26,872 bases of DNA, taken from positions 1 to 26,872 of the forward strand of contig JBGVTE010000036.1 in the NCBI GenBank assembly GCA_041862375.1, given 5' to 3'. Made by a program: the position numbers and the translations under genes. The notes beneath the pieces were generated by a model. The model searched no databases. It saw only the letters and a list, made by a program, of their open reading frames with translations, and had not been told where the DNA came from. Positions 16,051-24,112 of the stretch are shown in pieces (the stretch's first letter is position 1; each line of letters begins with the position of its first letter). The DNA comes from WVZL01 sp041862375. GTDB taxonomy: Bacteria > Acidobacteriota > Aminicenantia > Aminicenantales > Aminicenantaceae.

Positions 16051-16932
16051 TTGAAAAAGCAAAATTACCTTTTCTTGTCCAAAATCTCACTCATTTTAGT
16101 TGCAACCTTTATCTTAGGTGCCCTTATTTACACAGAAACAAACAAGCAACTTGATATCTTTTCTTTCTACACAAACACTTCGGTGAAACTGCTTGCCAAT
16201 CAACTTCCACCTGGCCGCTCTCTGGGAAGTTCCGATCGTGATTCCAAGAATCCTGATTTCCATTACAGCTGGGCGAAAAGAAAAAGCCTGGAGGTGATAA
16301 AGCAGGAGCTGATTGAGAAGTTCAAGCGGATAGTGGAAATCAAGGAACTCGAAGGAAAACAAGCACTGGCATGGTGGTATGCACTGGTCTGTATTAATTG
16401 GGCTAACCTTAATGTAGATTTCGGAAGTCCTGTAGCAAACAGCCTTGATTGGAACCTCCATGAAAAATGGGCAGTGGACCAGCCCCCCTCTGTCTTACTA
16501 GAGCAATTAATTATGCGAATAAATAAGATTTTCCGCAGCTATATAAAGCCGACACAAAAGATTGTCCCGAATTTATTTATTCACCCAAAAAACGTTTTGG
16601 TTGCTACCGAATTTAAAGAGGGTACTATCTTTGTATGGTATGAACTTAATGCCAAAGGACAGCTAGAAGCTAACACAATCGAAATGGGCATTTTTTTAAG
16701 AAGAGGGCCTGATGGAATCTGGCTCAAAAAATGGAAACTGGATTCATATCTTATGGACATACTCAGAACTTATGGGATAATACAGCAGAGTTTTAAATTT
16801 AAAATGCCTGGCTGGGAAGGAAGCAGCTCTAAAGATAAATATTTGTTATCAGTACATGCTGATCCTGATAACCGCATAAATGAAAGCAACGAAAATGATA
16901 ATGTAGTCGAGAAAGAATTTGCTTGGTATTAA
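16051..16932 (+). CDS. Putative secreted/anchored protein with CARDB-like tail
   Basis: I recognise no family for the main body. The 293-aa protein starts at TTG (16051) and has one hydrophobic segment (about 10-27), a signal peptide or membrane anchor. The middle (60-170) is Trp- and Lys-rich, apparently helical. The C-terminal 30 residues, with HADPDNRINESNENDNVV, resemble the last strand of CARDB adhesion-type domains, where DPxNxIxESNExNN is typical. A complete CARDB domain would need about 90 residues, so the fit is partial. The ribosome binding site is weak and the only in-frame start is TTG, which leaves open that the 5' end is degraded. It converges on the PEGA lipoprotein gene, 25 bp away. 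Confidence 0.55.
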   Translation: MKKQNYLFLSKISLILVATFILGALIYTETNKQLDIFSFYTNTSVKLLANQLPPGRSLGSSDRDSKNPDFHYSWAKRKSLEVIKQELIEKFKRIVEIKELEGKQALAWWYALVCINWANLNVDFGSPVANSLDWNLHEKWAVDQPPSVLLEQLIMRINKIFRSYIKPTQKIVPNLFIHPKNVLVATEFKEGTIFVWYELNAKGQLEANTIEMGIFLRRGPDGIWLKKWKLDSYLMDILRTYGIIQQSFKFKMPGWEGSSSKDKYLLSVHADPDNRINESNENDNVVEKEFAWY

Positions 16933-16957
16933 ATTACAGAGACTATAAGACCAGACG

Positions 16958-17329
16958 TTATCTCCCTAACTGTATATTTACATTTTTCTCATCAAAAGAA
17001 TACCAGGCTCCAGTAACCGCATCTATAACAACAGGAATCAAACCGCCAAGAACATCTAAAATTATCCAACCGGCTCCAATATGGTGAGTAAGGTTTACAG
17101 TCCTTGGTTCATAGCCAGGAAGTCTAAATTCAATTACGTACGTCTTTTTAGACTCAAGCGTGAAAGCAATCGGAGTTTTTCCCATTAGTTTTCCATCAAT
17201 CCAAATTTCAGCACCCACAGGATTTGAATTTAAGTTTACTTCTTCAGTTGTCCCCTTGAAAAGTGTAGCACAGCTTGTTGATAAGAGAAACAAAGAGAAG
17301 ATGATTAAGATACTGATGGACTTTTTCAT
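16958..17329 (-). CDS. PEGA-domain lipoprotein
   Basis: This is a small predicted lipoprotein of 123 aa. The N-terminus is a lipoprotein signal with lipobox LSTSC, making C20 the lipidated residue. Residues about 30-78 are a PEGA domain (NSNPVGAEIWIDGKLMGKTP, then LPGYEP), a surface beta-domain of unknown binding role. The last 40 residues contain a hydrophobic glycine-rich stretch (GGLIPVVIDAVTGAWYS), seen in other short PEGA lipoproteins. The start has a strong AAGGAGG and its own promoter at 17366-17393. No partner is suggested by the neighbours. Confidence 0.85.
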   Translation of the reverse strand: MKKSISILIIFSLFLLSTSCATLFKGTTEEVNLNSNPVGAEIWIDGKLMGKTPIAFTLESKKTYVIEFRLPGYEPRTVNLTHHIGAGWIILDVLGGLIPVVIDAVTGAWYSFDEKNVNIQLGR

Positions 17330-17365
17330 GCCGCTTCCTCCTTATAGTTTTAGCATTACAATTAT

Positions 17366-17393
17366 TTTATAGATTCTATACTAGAAATGTCAA
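17366..17393 (-). promoter_or_regulatory. Sigma70-type promoter of the PEGA lipoprotein gene
   Basis: On the minus strand a consensus TTGACA (17388-17393) and TATAAA (17366-17371) are separated by 16 bp, about 35 bp upstream of the start codon. Confidence 0.6.
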
Positions 17394-17589
17394 TTTAATT
17401 TAGAATAATTCTTTTAATTTGCCTAATTGACAATTTTTTATTAAAATGAAGCTGCTCTTTCATAACAAATATTTCAAGCTTAATAATATATTTAGAAAAA
17501 AATTTTAAGTTGGTCTCTGCCTCCAAAGATAGAAATTTTAAGTATTACTAGATTAATAAGGCAAAAAATCTAAAAGCAAGGTCAGTCAA

Positions 17590-18753
17590 ATGGCAAAAAA
17601 AATAATTAAACAATTGGATTTAAGAAGAAAAAAATACATTAAAGCTCTCCTCAGCAAAGATCTAAAGGAGCTTAAATTCTGTGTTCTCGGAGCTGGTCAC
17701 GGCGGATTAGCAATGGCTGGACATCTCGGCATAATGGGCTTTAAGGTGAATCTCTATAACCGGGGCCGAAAAAGAATTCGCCCTGTAAATGAGAGAAAAG
17801 CGGTCAAGGTAGAGGGAGAAGTAAAAGGAGTTGGAAAAATTGAGCTTGCTTCCACCAACATAAAAGAATGTCTTGCTGGAGTAGATATACTAATGGTAGT
17901 AGTGCCTGCAAACGCACATCGCTTTATTGCCCAAACCTGTACTCCCCATCTCAAAGAAAATCAAATTGTTATTCTCAATCCTGGTCGGACTGGAGGAGCC
18001 TTAGAATTTTTCAATACACTCAAAGAACACGGTTTAGAAAAGTTTCCTTTCATCGCAGAAGCTCAAACATTTTTATATGCCTCAAGATCCATGGGCCCTG
18101 CTCATGCAAGAATATTTTCCGTAAAAAATTCAGTTCCACTTGCCACTCTACCAGCATACTGGATCCCAGGCGTGGTGAAGGTTATCAATCGTGCTTTCCC
18201 TCAATTTGTACCTGGAGATAACATTTTCAAAACAAGTTTTGATAATATTGGCGCTGTTTTTCATCCAGCTCTTACAGTACTTAACGCATCATGGATTGAA
18301 GAAACTCATGGTGACTTCGAATACTACGTCCAAGGAGCTAGTGAGTCAGTCTCGAAAGTATTGGAGAAATTAGATAAAGAGAGACTTGAAGTTGCCGCAG
18401 CATTGGGAATAAAAGCTATGAGCGCTAAAGAATGGCTTTATACGGCCTATAGCGCAACAGGAAAAGACCTCTATGAAGCTATTCAGGATAACCCAGGCTA
18501 CTCCGGTATCAAAGCGCCAGATCGCCTGCACCACCGCTATATTGATGAGGATGTTCCTATGAGTCTTATTCCCCTTGCTTCAATCGGGAATATGTTAAAA
18601 GTCGAGACTCCAACAATTAGATCTATTATCCATGTTGCCTCAATGATGAGGGGAGTAGATTTTTGGAAAGAAGGGCGAACTGTAGAGAAATTGGGAATTG
18701 AAGGAATGTCCATTAAAGAAATTCGCCTTCTAGCGGTATCAGGAGAAATCTAA
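17590..18753 (+). CDS. NAD/NADP octopine/nopaline dehydrogenase family protein
   Basis: This 387-aa NAD(P)-dependent oxidoreductase belongs to the family that reductively condenses amino acids with 2-oxo acids (opine dehydrogenases) or oxidises related compounds. The Rossmann domain begins with FCVLGAGHGGLAMAG (30-44), giving a GxGxxG/A nucleotide site, and includes VVVPANAHR (101-109). The C-terminal helical catalytic domain contains H223 in AVFHPALTVLN, the position of the catalytic histidine in octopine-type enzymes. Length is normal, though a basic 25-residue N-terminal extension precedes the Rossmann fold. Only 1 bp separates its stop codon from the start of the cobalamin-binding gene, implying joint function. 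The true substrate is unknown; many members are not opine-forming. Confidence 0.85.
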   Translation: MAKKIIKQLDLRRKKYIKALLSKDLKELKFCVLGAGHGGLAMAGHLGIMGFKVNLYNRGRKRIRPVNERKAVKVEGEVKGVGKIELASTNIKECLAGVDILMVVVPANAHRFIAQTCTPHLKENQIVILNPGRTGGALEFFNTLKEHGLEKFPFIAEAQTFLYASRSMGPAHARIFSVKNSVPLATLPAYWIPGVVKVINRAFPQFVPGDNIFKTSFDNIGAVFHPALTVLNASWIEETHGDFEYYVQGASESVSKVLEKLDKERLEVAAALGIKAMSAKEWLYTAYSATGKDLYEAIQDNPGYSGIKAPDRLHHRYIDEDVPMSLIPLASIGNMLKVETPTIRSIIHVASMMRGVDFWKEGRTVEKLGIEGMSIKEIRLLAVSGEI

Positions 18754-18754
18754 A

Positions 18755-20401
18755 GTGACTCCCGAGACTAAAAAAAAAATTTTGGGCGCTTCTATAGGTA
18801 ACTGCGTCCATGTCGCAGGAGTCCTTAATTTTTTAAAACTCGCTGACGGTTTCGGATATGAAACATTTTCTTTGGGTCCTGCCGTTTCTATCGAAAGATT
18901 ATCAAAAGAGATAAAGCGAAACAAACCAGATATTATTGCAATCAGCTACCGCTTGACCCCAGGAGTGCTCGAAAGACTTTTAGTCTCTTTTAAAGCTGAA
19001 GTTAAAAAAAACCGATGGGAAGATAAAACATTCGTCTTTGGCGGAACACCGCCAACAGCTGACGTTGCTCGAAAGAGCGGCCTGTTCGATGCTGTTTTCA
19101 GCGGCCTCGAGCCTGTAGAAGAAATAACATCTTTCCTTAAGGGAAAAATTAAAGAAACTAAAGGAGATAAAGTTCCGCCTCAAAATCTTCTAGACCGAAT
19201 AGCCTTCAGCTCTCCTTATCCTCTACTCCGTCATCACTTCGGACTGCCCACAGTGGAAGAAACTGTCAAAGGAGCAAGAGAAATTGCTCTTTCAGAAACG
19301 ATAGACATTATCTCTATTGGACCAGACCAGAATGCTCAAGAAAGCTTTTTCCGTCCAGATGAAATGAAAAAAGGGCAAGACGGCGCTGGCGGAGTTCCTC
19401 TGAGGAAAACTGAAAACCTTACATCCATTTACAAAGCAACTCGATGCGGAAACTATCCACTTCTTCGCTGTTATTCAGGGACAAGAGATTTAATCAAATG
19501 GGCAGAGATGTCGCTTAAAACAATAAATATAGCCTGGGGAGCTGTCCCCCTCTGTTGGTATAACCAGCTCGATGGCCGCTCCAACCGAACTCCCCAAGAA
19601 TCCATCAGAGAAAATCAAAAAACAATGAAATGGTATGCGGAGAATGATATCCCTCTTGAAGTCAACGAATCTCATCATTGGAGCCTGAGGGATGCTCCTG
19701 ATACTGTAGCAGTGGCAGCAGCGTTTTTAGCAGCCTACAATGCAAAAAAAATGGGAATAACCCATTATGTCTCACAATACATGTTCAACACTCCGAGCAA
19801 AACCTCTCCTTTAATGGATCTAGCAAAAATGCTGGCAAAAATAGAGCTCATCGAGTCTCTCCATGACAAAGATTTCACTACGATTCGTCAGACGAGAACA
19901 GGATTAGCCAGCCTTTCTCCTGAGCCTGATGTGGCCAAAGGACAGCTTTCTTCTTCTACGCTGTTTCAATTGGTGTTGGACCCGAAAATAATTCATGTCG
20001 TCGGTTTTTGTGAAGGAGACCATGCTGCAACTTCTTCTGATATCATTGAAAGCGCAAAAATTATTCACGGCATTATCCAAAGCTATTCTCTGGGCTCACC
20101 TCAAATTCTGAATGATCCACGAATTAAAAAAAGAAAGAAGGAACTCGTTGAAGAAGCACAATATCTTCTTCAAGCCATAAAAGAATTATCTTCTGAAAAA
20201 GTCGAAGATCCATGGACAGACCCAGAAACACTATCTCAGGCGATTAAAACAGGATTACTCGATGCCCCTCATCTAAGTGGTAATCCTCATGCCGCGGGTA
20301 GGGTCTTCACTCAAATAATAAATGGAGCTTGTATAGCTGTAGATACAAGATCAGGCAAACCTTTGAGCGAAAAAGAAAGAATCTCTCCTCTATTGAGCTA
20401 A
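18755..20401 (+). CDS. B12-binding protein fused to a mutase-like barrel domain
   Basis: This 548-aa protein has an N-terminal cobalamin-binding Rossmann-like domain (about 5-130). The segment GASIGNCVHVAG aligns with the DxHxxG motif: H19 is the expected cobalt ligand, but the usual Asp is C17. S64 in ISYRLTP and G96-G97 in FGGTPP match the other two B12 contact motifs. Residues about 170-450 look like a TIM-barrel catalytic domain; TRCGNYPLL, then NQLDGRSNRTPQESI, recall glutamate mutase subunit E. A final charged helical tail follows. I infer a radical carbon-skeleton mutase or related B12 enzyme acting with the dehydrogenase 1 bp upstream. The GTG start is set by AGGAG at 18741. Cofactor binding is fairly secure; the reaction is unknown. 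Confidence 0.75.
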   Translation: MTPETKKKILGASIGNCVHVAGVLNFLKLADGFGYETFSLGPAVSIERLSKEIKRNKPDIIAISYRLTPGVLERLLVSFKAEVKKNRWEDKTFVFGGTPPTADVARKSGLFDAVFSGLEPVEEITSFLKGKIKETKGDKVPPQNLLDRIAFSSPYPLLRHHFGLPTVEETVKGAREIALSETIDIISIGPDQNAQESFFRPDEMKKGQDGAGGVPLRKTENLTSIYKATRCGNYPLLRCYSGTRDLIKWAEMSLKTINIAWGAVPLCWYNQLDGRSNRTPQESIRENQKTMKWYAENDIPLEVNESHHWSLRDAPDTVAVAAAFLAAYNAKKMGITHYVSQYMFNTPSKTSPLMDLAKMLAKIELIESLHDKDFTTIRQTRTGLASLSPEPDVAKGQLSSSTLFQLVLDPKIIHVVGFCEGDHAATSSDIIESAKIIHGIIQSYSLGSPQILNDPRIKKRKKELVEEAQYLLQAIKELSSEKVEDPWTDPETLSQAIKTGLLDAPHLSGNPHAAGRVFTQIINGACIAVDTRSGKPLSEKERISPLLS

Positions 20402-20460
20402 TCCACCAAGTAGTCTTTGTAAGCCATCTAGAGGAAAAGTAGTTATTACCTAAACCTCAT

Positions 20461-20898
20461 TTAAACAAAGAACTCTTCGAGTATCTCCACTGCGTCCCTA
20501 ACGAATTTCGTGCATTGTGTATCAAATACATTATTTTCTTTTGCACTATCATATCCTTCTGGAGTACTGAGGTCATGTCCGATTAGCTCACGGCACTTTA
20601 TAGTCTTGTTTCTTTTTTTGAAACGTGAAGCAAATTCCTGAGAGAGCTTGTACGCCTTTTCCTTAGCTTCCAGATCTTCTTCTTTGGACATACCATGTTT
20701 TAACCCGATGACCATCAATCCACCAGTAACGGCCCCACACACTTCGTCCATGTGGGCCATTCCGCCACCAAAAGGAGTGGCAATCTTCAGCGCAATTCTC
20801 CGCTTAAGACCAAGTTTTGGAGCAAAGACAGAAAATACACATTGAGCACAATTAAAAGTTCCCTTGAAACATTGGACAGCAAGGTCGGCTCTATTCAT
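20461..20898 (-). CDS. C_GCAxxG_C_C family protein
   Basis: This is a 145-aa member of a family named for its conserved cysteine pattern, thought to be redox- or metal-related but without a settled role. Cysteines are at 17 and 20 (FNCAQC), 54 (DEVCGAVTGG), 102 (KCRELIGHD) and 129 (near the end), covering the family signature. A GGGMAHMDEVCGA segment forms the core. No signal peptide or membrane segment is present. The start has a strong AAGGAG 5 bp upstream. It converges on the B12/mutase-like gene but is transcribed separately, so no functional link can be claimed. Confidence 0.85.
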   Translation of the reverse strand: MNRADLAVQCFKGTFNCAQCVFSVFAPKLGLKRRIALKIATPFGGGMAHMDEVCGAVTGGLMVIGLKHGMSKEEDLEAKEKAYKLSQEFASRFKKRNKTIKCRELIGHDLSTPEGYDSAKENNVFDTQCTKFVRDAVEILEEFFV

Positions 20899-21161
20899 GA
20901 ATCTCCTTTTAAATAAAAATTAGAGCTTATCCCAAAGCCCTGGTCTGTTTCGATACATTTTTCTAAAGAAGTCTATTATCTCAAAAAACTGTTGTCAACA
21001 TTCCTTAAAATATGCTATTCAAAACATTTGATAATTTATTCGTAGACATAGTTGGAAACTGGCTTGAAGCTCGATTTGATATCAGCGATGCAGCTGTCAA
21101 AAAGCACGAATATTCACTACGAATTAGAACAATGTTCTAATCCATTAAATTATAGCAAATA
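20899..21161. other. Orphan transcribed-looking region ending in a terminator
   Basis: Between the C_GCAxxG_C_C gene and tRNA-Glu there is no recognised gene, yet a plus-strand terminator stands at 21162-21194. The only open frame leading into it is 21012-21140 (42 aa, rich in Phe, Asp and Val), which lacks a ribosome binding site. A weak TTGTCA (20992-20997) and TATTCA (21016-21021) with an 18-bp spacer would instead start an RNA inside that frame. A small RNA, a short peptide gene and the end of a deleted gene are all possible. Confidence 0.3.
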
Positions 21162-21194
21162 TAGCCTCTTTTCACAGTAAAGGAGGCTTTTTTG
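21162..21194 (+). terminator. Rho-independent terminator
   Basis: AGCCTC(TTT) pairs with (AAA)GGAGGCT across a short loop and is followed by a run of six T on the plus strand. No annotated plus-strand gene ends just before it. On the minus strand the same hairpin lies downstream of tRNA-Glu, but the following T-tract is poorer. Confidence 0.75.
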
Positions 21195-21258
21195 CTTATT
21201 AAATTTTTCACTTTAGATTGGTTGGATATATCCCAAAATCTCCAGGAATAACAGATAG

Positions 21259-21331
21259 CAGCGCTACGGGGATTCGAACCCCGGTTTGATGGCTGAGAAC
21301 CACCTGTCCTAGTCCCCTAGACGATAGCGCC
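21259..21331 (-). tRNA. tRNA-Glu (anticodon CUC)
   Basis: On the minus strand the 73-nt cloverleaf has acceptor strands GGCGCTA and TAGCGCT, anticodon stem GGTGG/CCATC with loop TTCTCAG (anticodon CTC) and T-arm CGGGG-TTCGAAT-CCCCG. The first acceptor pair is a G-U wobble and the discriminator is G. No CCA is encoded, unlike the tRNA-Gln in this window. The D-arm TCGTCTAGGGGACTAGGACA is typical of glutamate tRNAs. Confidence 0.92.
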
Positions 21332-21340
21332 TCAGGCACA

Positions 21341-21369
21341 AAATTAACAGATAAGGTATTTATTGTCAA
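21341..21369 (-). promoter_or_regulatory. Promoter of tRNA-Glu
   Basis: On the minus strand consensus TTGACA (21364-21369) and TAATTT (21341-21346) are 17 bp apart, with the mature tRNA starting 10 bp further on. Confidence 0.65.
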
Positions 21370-21648
21370 CAATCTTGAGTAATCTTTAAGGCCTCAAGAG
21401 ATTCAACCGCCATGCTATATTTTCTGCGTATATCTAGCCAGGTGTACTACTTTTGCAGTATGATACAAAATTATTGAAGAATGGCACTAAAGAAAAAAAC
21501 GACTGCTGAATTAGCGGAATGGATCGCTTAATAACAAGCATAGTACAATTGATAAAAGAGGACTACTTATCAATCTTCCCTGCCCTTAGAATATTTAGTG
21601 GGAACAGAACTGGCAGCTCAAGGTACACCCACCAAAGTCCCTCAATTA
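21370..21648. other. Intergenic region with apparent short coding remnants
   Basis: About 280 bp without a supported gene. Short protein-like frames occur: a minus-strand stretch at about 21365-21450 ending in VESLEALKITQDC and a 16-codon plus-strand frame starting at 21481. None has a ribosome binding site or a recognisable family. It may hold debris of deleted genes. Confidence 0.3.
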
Positions 21649-22554
21649 CTATTTATGCATTTTTTTTATGTGAGGCTCTATATGAATAAGAGCATTTACG
21701 GGTCGGGATAATCTTTTCTTAATTTTTTCTTCAATTTTCATTGAAATTTTATGGCTGTCCAGAACTGATAAGCTCGGGTCGACTAAAACATGAGCATCCA
21801 CAAATAATTCCACTCCATGCTTTCTTGTTCGTAACGCATGCCAATGGAAAACATCCTTTTCCTCGGATAAAACATTTTCAATAACCCGAATTGATTCTCT
21901 ATCTGCAGAATGTTCGGATAGCTCTATTAAGTTATCGTACAGTATTTTGCCTGCCACCGCCGCAATCATAAAGCCGACAATGATTGTTGCCGCATGATCA
22001 GCATAACCCCACCCAAACAAACTTGCTAAGCCTCCCATCAAAACTGCCAGCGATGAGAAAGCATCGGAACGATGATGCCAGGCATTTGCATACAAAGCAG
22101 AACTCTGGGTTATTCTAGCAATTTTGCGCGTCAGGAAAAAAAGAGTTTCTTTGGCAATGACTGAAACTACCGCCACTATTAACATAAAACTGCCCGGGAA
22201 ATTTTCTCTATGATGGTAGATTGAAGTAGCAGCAGACCAGATAAGTCCCATACCTGCACCCAGGAGAATAATAGCTACAAGGAGGCAGGCAACAGTTTCT
22301 ATTTTGCTGTGACCATATGGATGGGATTCATCCGGGGGTCTGTAAGACAATTTTGTACCCATTAAAACTATAAAATCAGTGGCTAAATCTGAGAATGAAT
22401 GAACTCCGTCAGCAATAAGGGCAGATGATTTAATCCAGATTCCGACAATTATTTTCAAAAACATCAGAAAAACATTGACTAAAACTCCCCATAGAGTTAT
22501 GGAGCGTATTTTTTTCTGCCTCTCATCATTTGTCAGTAGCATTGGATAATTCAT
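21649..22554 (-). CDS. Cation diffusion facilitator (CDF) family metal exporter
   Basis: This is an inner-membrane antiporter exporting divalent metals such as Zn, Fe, Mn or Cd in exchange for protons. The 301-aa protein has about six TM helices and a C-terminal cytoplasmic domain of about 90 residues. Metal-site residues appear in helix II (D49, H52 and D56 in ADGVHSFSDLATD) and in helix V (HHRSDAFSSLAVL). The HPYGH motif (78-82) between helices II and III is typical. The D/H combination fits zinc- or iron-transporting subfamilies, but the metal cannot be fixed. The start has only a weak ribosome binding site. It is divergent from the YkvI-like gene, with 182 bp between. Confidence 0.92.
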   Translation of the reverse strand: MNYPMLLTNDERQKKIRSITLWGVLVNVFLMFLKIIVGIWIKSSALIADGVHSFSDLATDFIVLMGTKLSYRPPDESHPYGHSKIETVACLLVAIILLGAGMGLIWSAATSIYHHRENFPGSFMLIVAVVSVIAKETLFFLTRKIARITQSSALYANAWHHRSDAFSSLAVLMGGLASLFGWGYADHAATIIVGFMIAAVAGKILYDNLIELSEHSADRESIRVIENVLSEEKDVFHWHALRTRKHGVELFVDAHVLVDPSLSVLDSHKISMKIEEKIKKRLSRPVNALIHIEPHIKKMHK

Positions 22555-22736
22555 CTTACTGAGAACAAGTAATTCTGAGCTATTTTATGATCTAACTCAA
22601 ATCTCTCTTAAAGGTCAATCGTTGAATAGTAAAAACATAGTCTAGAATTATAAAACCTCCTGAATATTTTTACAAATATTCCAGCGATGGAATAAAAATG
22701 TCTAAGATCCTTCTCGTTTGTAATATAAAGTGAATT

Positions 22737-23888
22737 ATGGTAGATATGGAGCAAAAAAAACAAAAAAGCGAAATGCTTTTTCTCAATTCCTCATTTTTTA
22801 AAAGATATTTATTACCAGGCTTCGTCTTCCAATCAGTGGTTATAGCAGGAGGATACGGAACAGGAAGGGAGATCGTCGAGTTTTTTCTAAATTATGGCCC
22901 GATAGGTGGAATCCTGGGAATGTTGTTAATAACAACTGTCATGTGGTCTGTCATGCTTGCATTGACTTTTGAATTTTCCAGAATGTTTCACGCTTATGAC
23001 TACCGGACATTCTTTAAGAACCTGCTCGGGCGCTACTGGTTTCTCTTTGAAATTCTATACTTAATTCTACTTCTTTTTGTACTTGCAGTAATAGGTTCTG
23101 CAGCAGGGATTTTGATTCGTGACAACTTTGGAATTCCTTACATGTTTGGTGTAATAATCATGCTCTCAGCCATCGGTTTCCTTACATTCAAAGGAAGCGG
23201 CCTGATTGAAAAATTCCTTTCTGGATGGTCACTCGTTCTCTATATTATCTATGGAACTTTTCTTGTTGTAGCTTTTCTAAAATTCGGTCCGCAAATCCAA
23301 AAAAATTTTTCCGATTTTGCAATCCTGCCGAGGTGGGCTCTGGGGGGATTTAAATACGCTCTTTACAACCTGGGAATTATTCCGGCAGTTCTCTTCTGCA
23401 TCAATCATATTGAAACAAGAAAGGAAGCAATTTGTGCTGGACTTATCGGTGGGCTCATTGGCATTCTTCCCGGACTTCTTTTCTACATCGCTGTCATCAG
23501 CCATTATCCGGCAGTTCTTCCACAAGAAGTACCGGCAGTTTTTGTACTCAAAAAAGCCGGCTCTCCCATTCTTCTTATAACATTCCAGATTGTTCTTTTC
23601 GGCACTTTAATAGAAACAGGCACTGGTTTTATTCATGCTGTTAACGAACGCATCCAGTCTGCTCTCCAAGCTAAGGGAAAATCATTTCCACGGTGGTTGA
23701 GACCACTTGTAGCCTCTGTTCTGCTTATATCAGGCATAGGAATATCGACCTTCGGGCTGATAAACCTCATAGCAAAAGGATACGGAAGTATAAGCTGGGG
23801 ATTTTTAGTTATTTTCATCATTCCTCTTATGACTTTAGGTCTGTATAAAATAATAAAAAAGAATTGGAAAACTCAAAAAACTGTATGA
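22737..23888 (+). CDS. YkvI-like membrane transporter
   Basis: This is an integral membrane protein of 383 aa with about ten TM helices, related to YkvI-type proteins in the APC/LeuT-fold superfamily. The first helix contains GFVFQSVVIAGGYGTGREIVEFF, where a broken, glycine-rich helix I would form the substrate site; GPIGGILGML follows. The substrate is unknown, amino acids or related solutes being likely for this fold. There is no strong ribosome binding site; an in-frame ATG three codons later is an alternative start. A 44-codon frame overlaps its stop codon, and the RraA-family gene follows 224 bp on, so the three may share a transcript. A Trp- and Lys-rich C-terminus ends the protein. Confidence 0.75.
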   Translation: MVDMEQKKQKSEMLFLNSSFFKRYLLPGFVFQSVVIAGGYGTGREIVEFFLNYGPIGGILGMLLITTVMWSVMLALTFEFSRMFHAYDYRTFFKNLLGRYWFLFEILYLILLLFVLAVIGSAAGILIRDNFGIPYMFGVIIMLSAIGFLTFKGSGLIEKFLSGWSLVLYIIYGTFLVVAFLKFGPQIQKNFSDFAILPRWALGGFKYALYNLGIIPAVLFCINHIETRKEAICAGLIGGLIGILPGLLFYIAVISHYPAVLPQEVPAVFVLKKAGSPILLITFQIVLFGTLIETGTGFIHAVNERIQSALQAKGKSFPRWLRPLVASVLLISGIGISTFGLINLIAKGYGSISWGFLVIFIIPLMTLGLYKIIKKNWKTQKTV

Positions 23889-24019
23889 AAGAAGAAACAA
23901 GAAAAAGAACGATGAATGCTTTGATTGAATTGAATGTTGCAGCTTACGTCCAAAAGATAACAGATATTAACTTTATCTTCGGATTTCTTTTCCTGAGGCT
24001 AAACGTTCCAGCTGTTTGA
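23885..24019 (+). CDS. Possible 44-aa ORF coupled to the transporter gene
   Basis: The ATG overlaps the stop codon of the YkvI-like gene as ATGA, a usual sign of translational coupling. The peptide starts with a charged, helical MKEETRKRTMNALIELN and turns hydrophobic near the end (FIFGFLFL). I recognise no family. It could be a real small protein or the 5' remnant of a truncated gene. Confidence 0.3.
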   Translation: MKEETRKRTMNALIELNVAAYVQKITDINFIFGFLFLRLNVPAV

Positions 24020-24112
24020 TTCTTCTTAGAATTCTTTCTTTCTACTATTTATTCTTGCAAACAAAGTCTATTCAAGCAAAAATTATATTTCAACTGACGA
24101 TCAGGAGGTATG

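Noticed and set aside
17427..17447. Consensus TTGACA on the plus strand upstream of the octopine-dehydrogenase-like gene
   Set aside because: The only TAAAAT nearby is 9 bp away and no -10 box occurs at 16-18 bp, so it is not a credible promoter.
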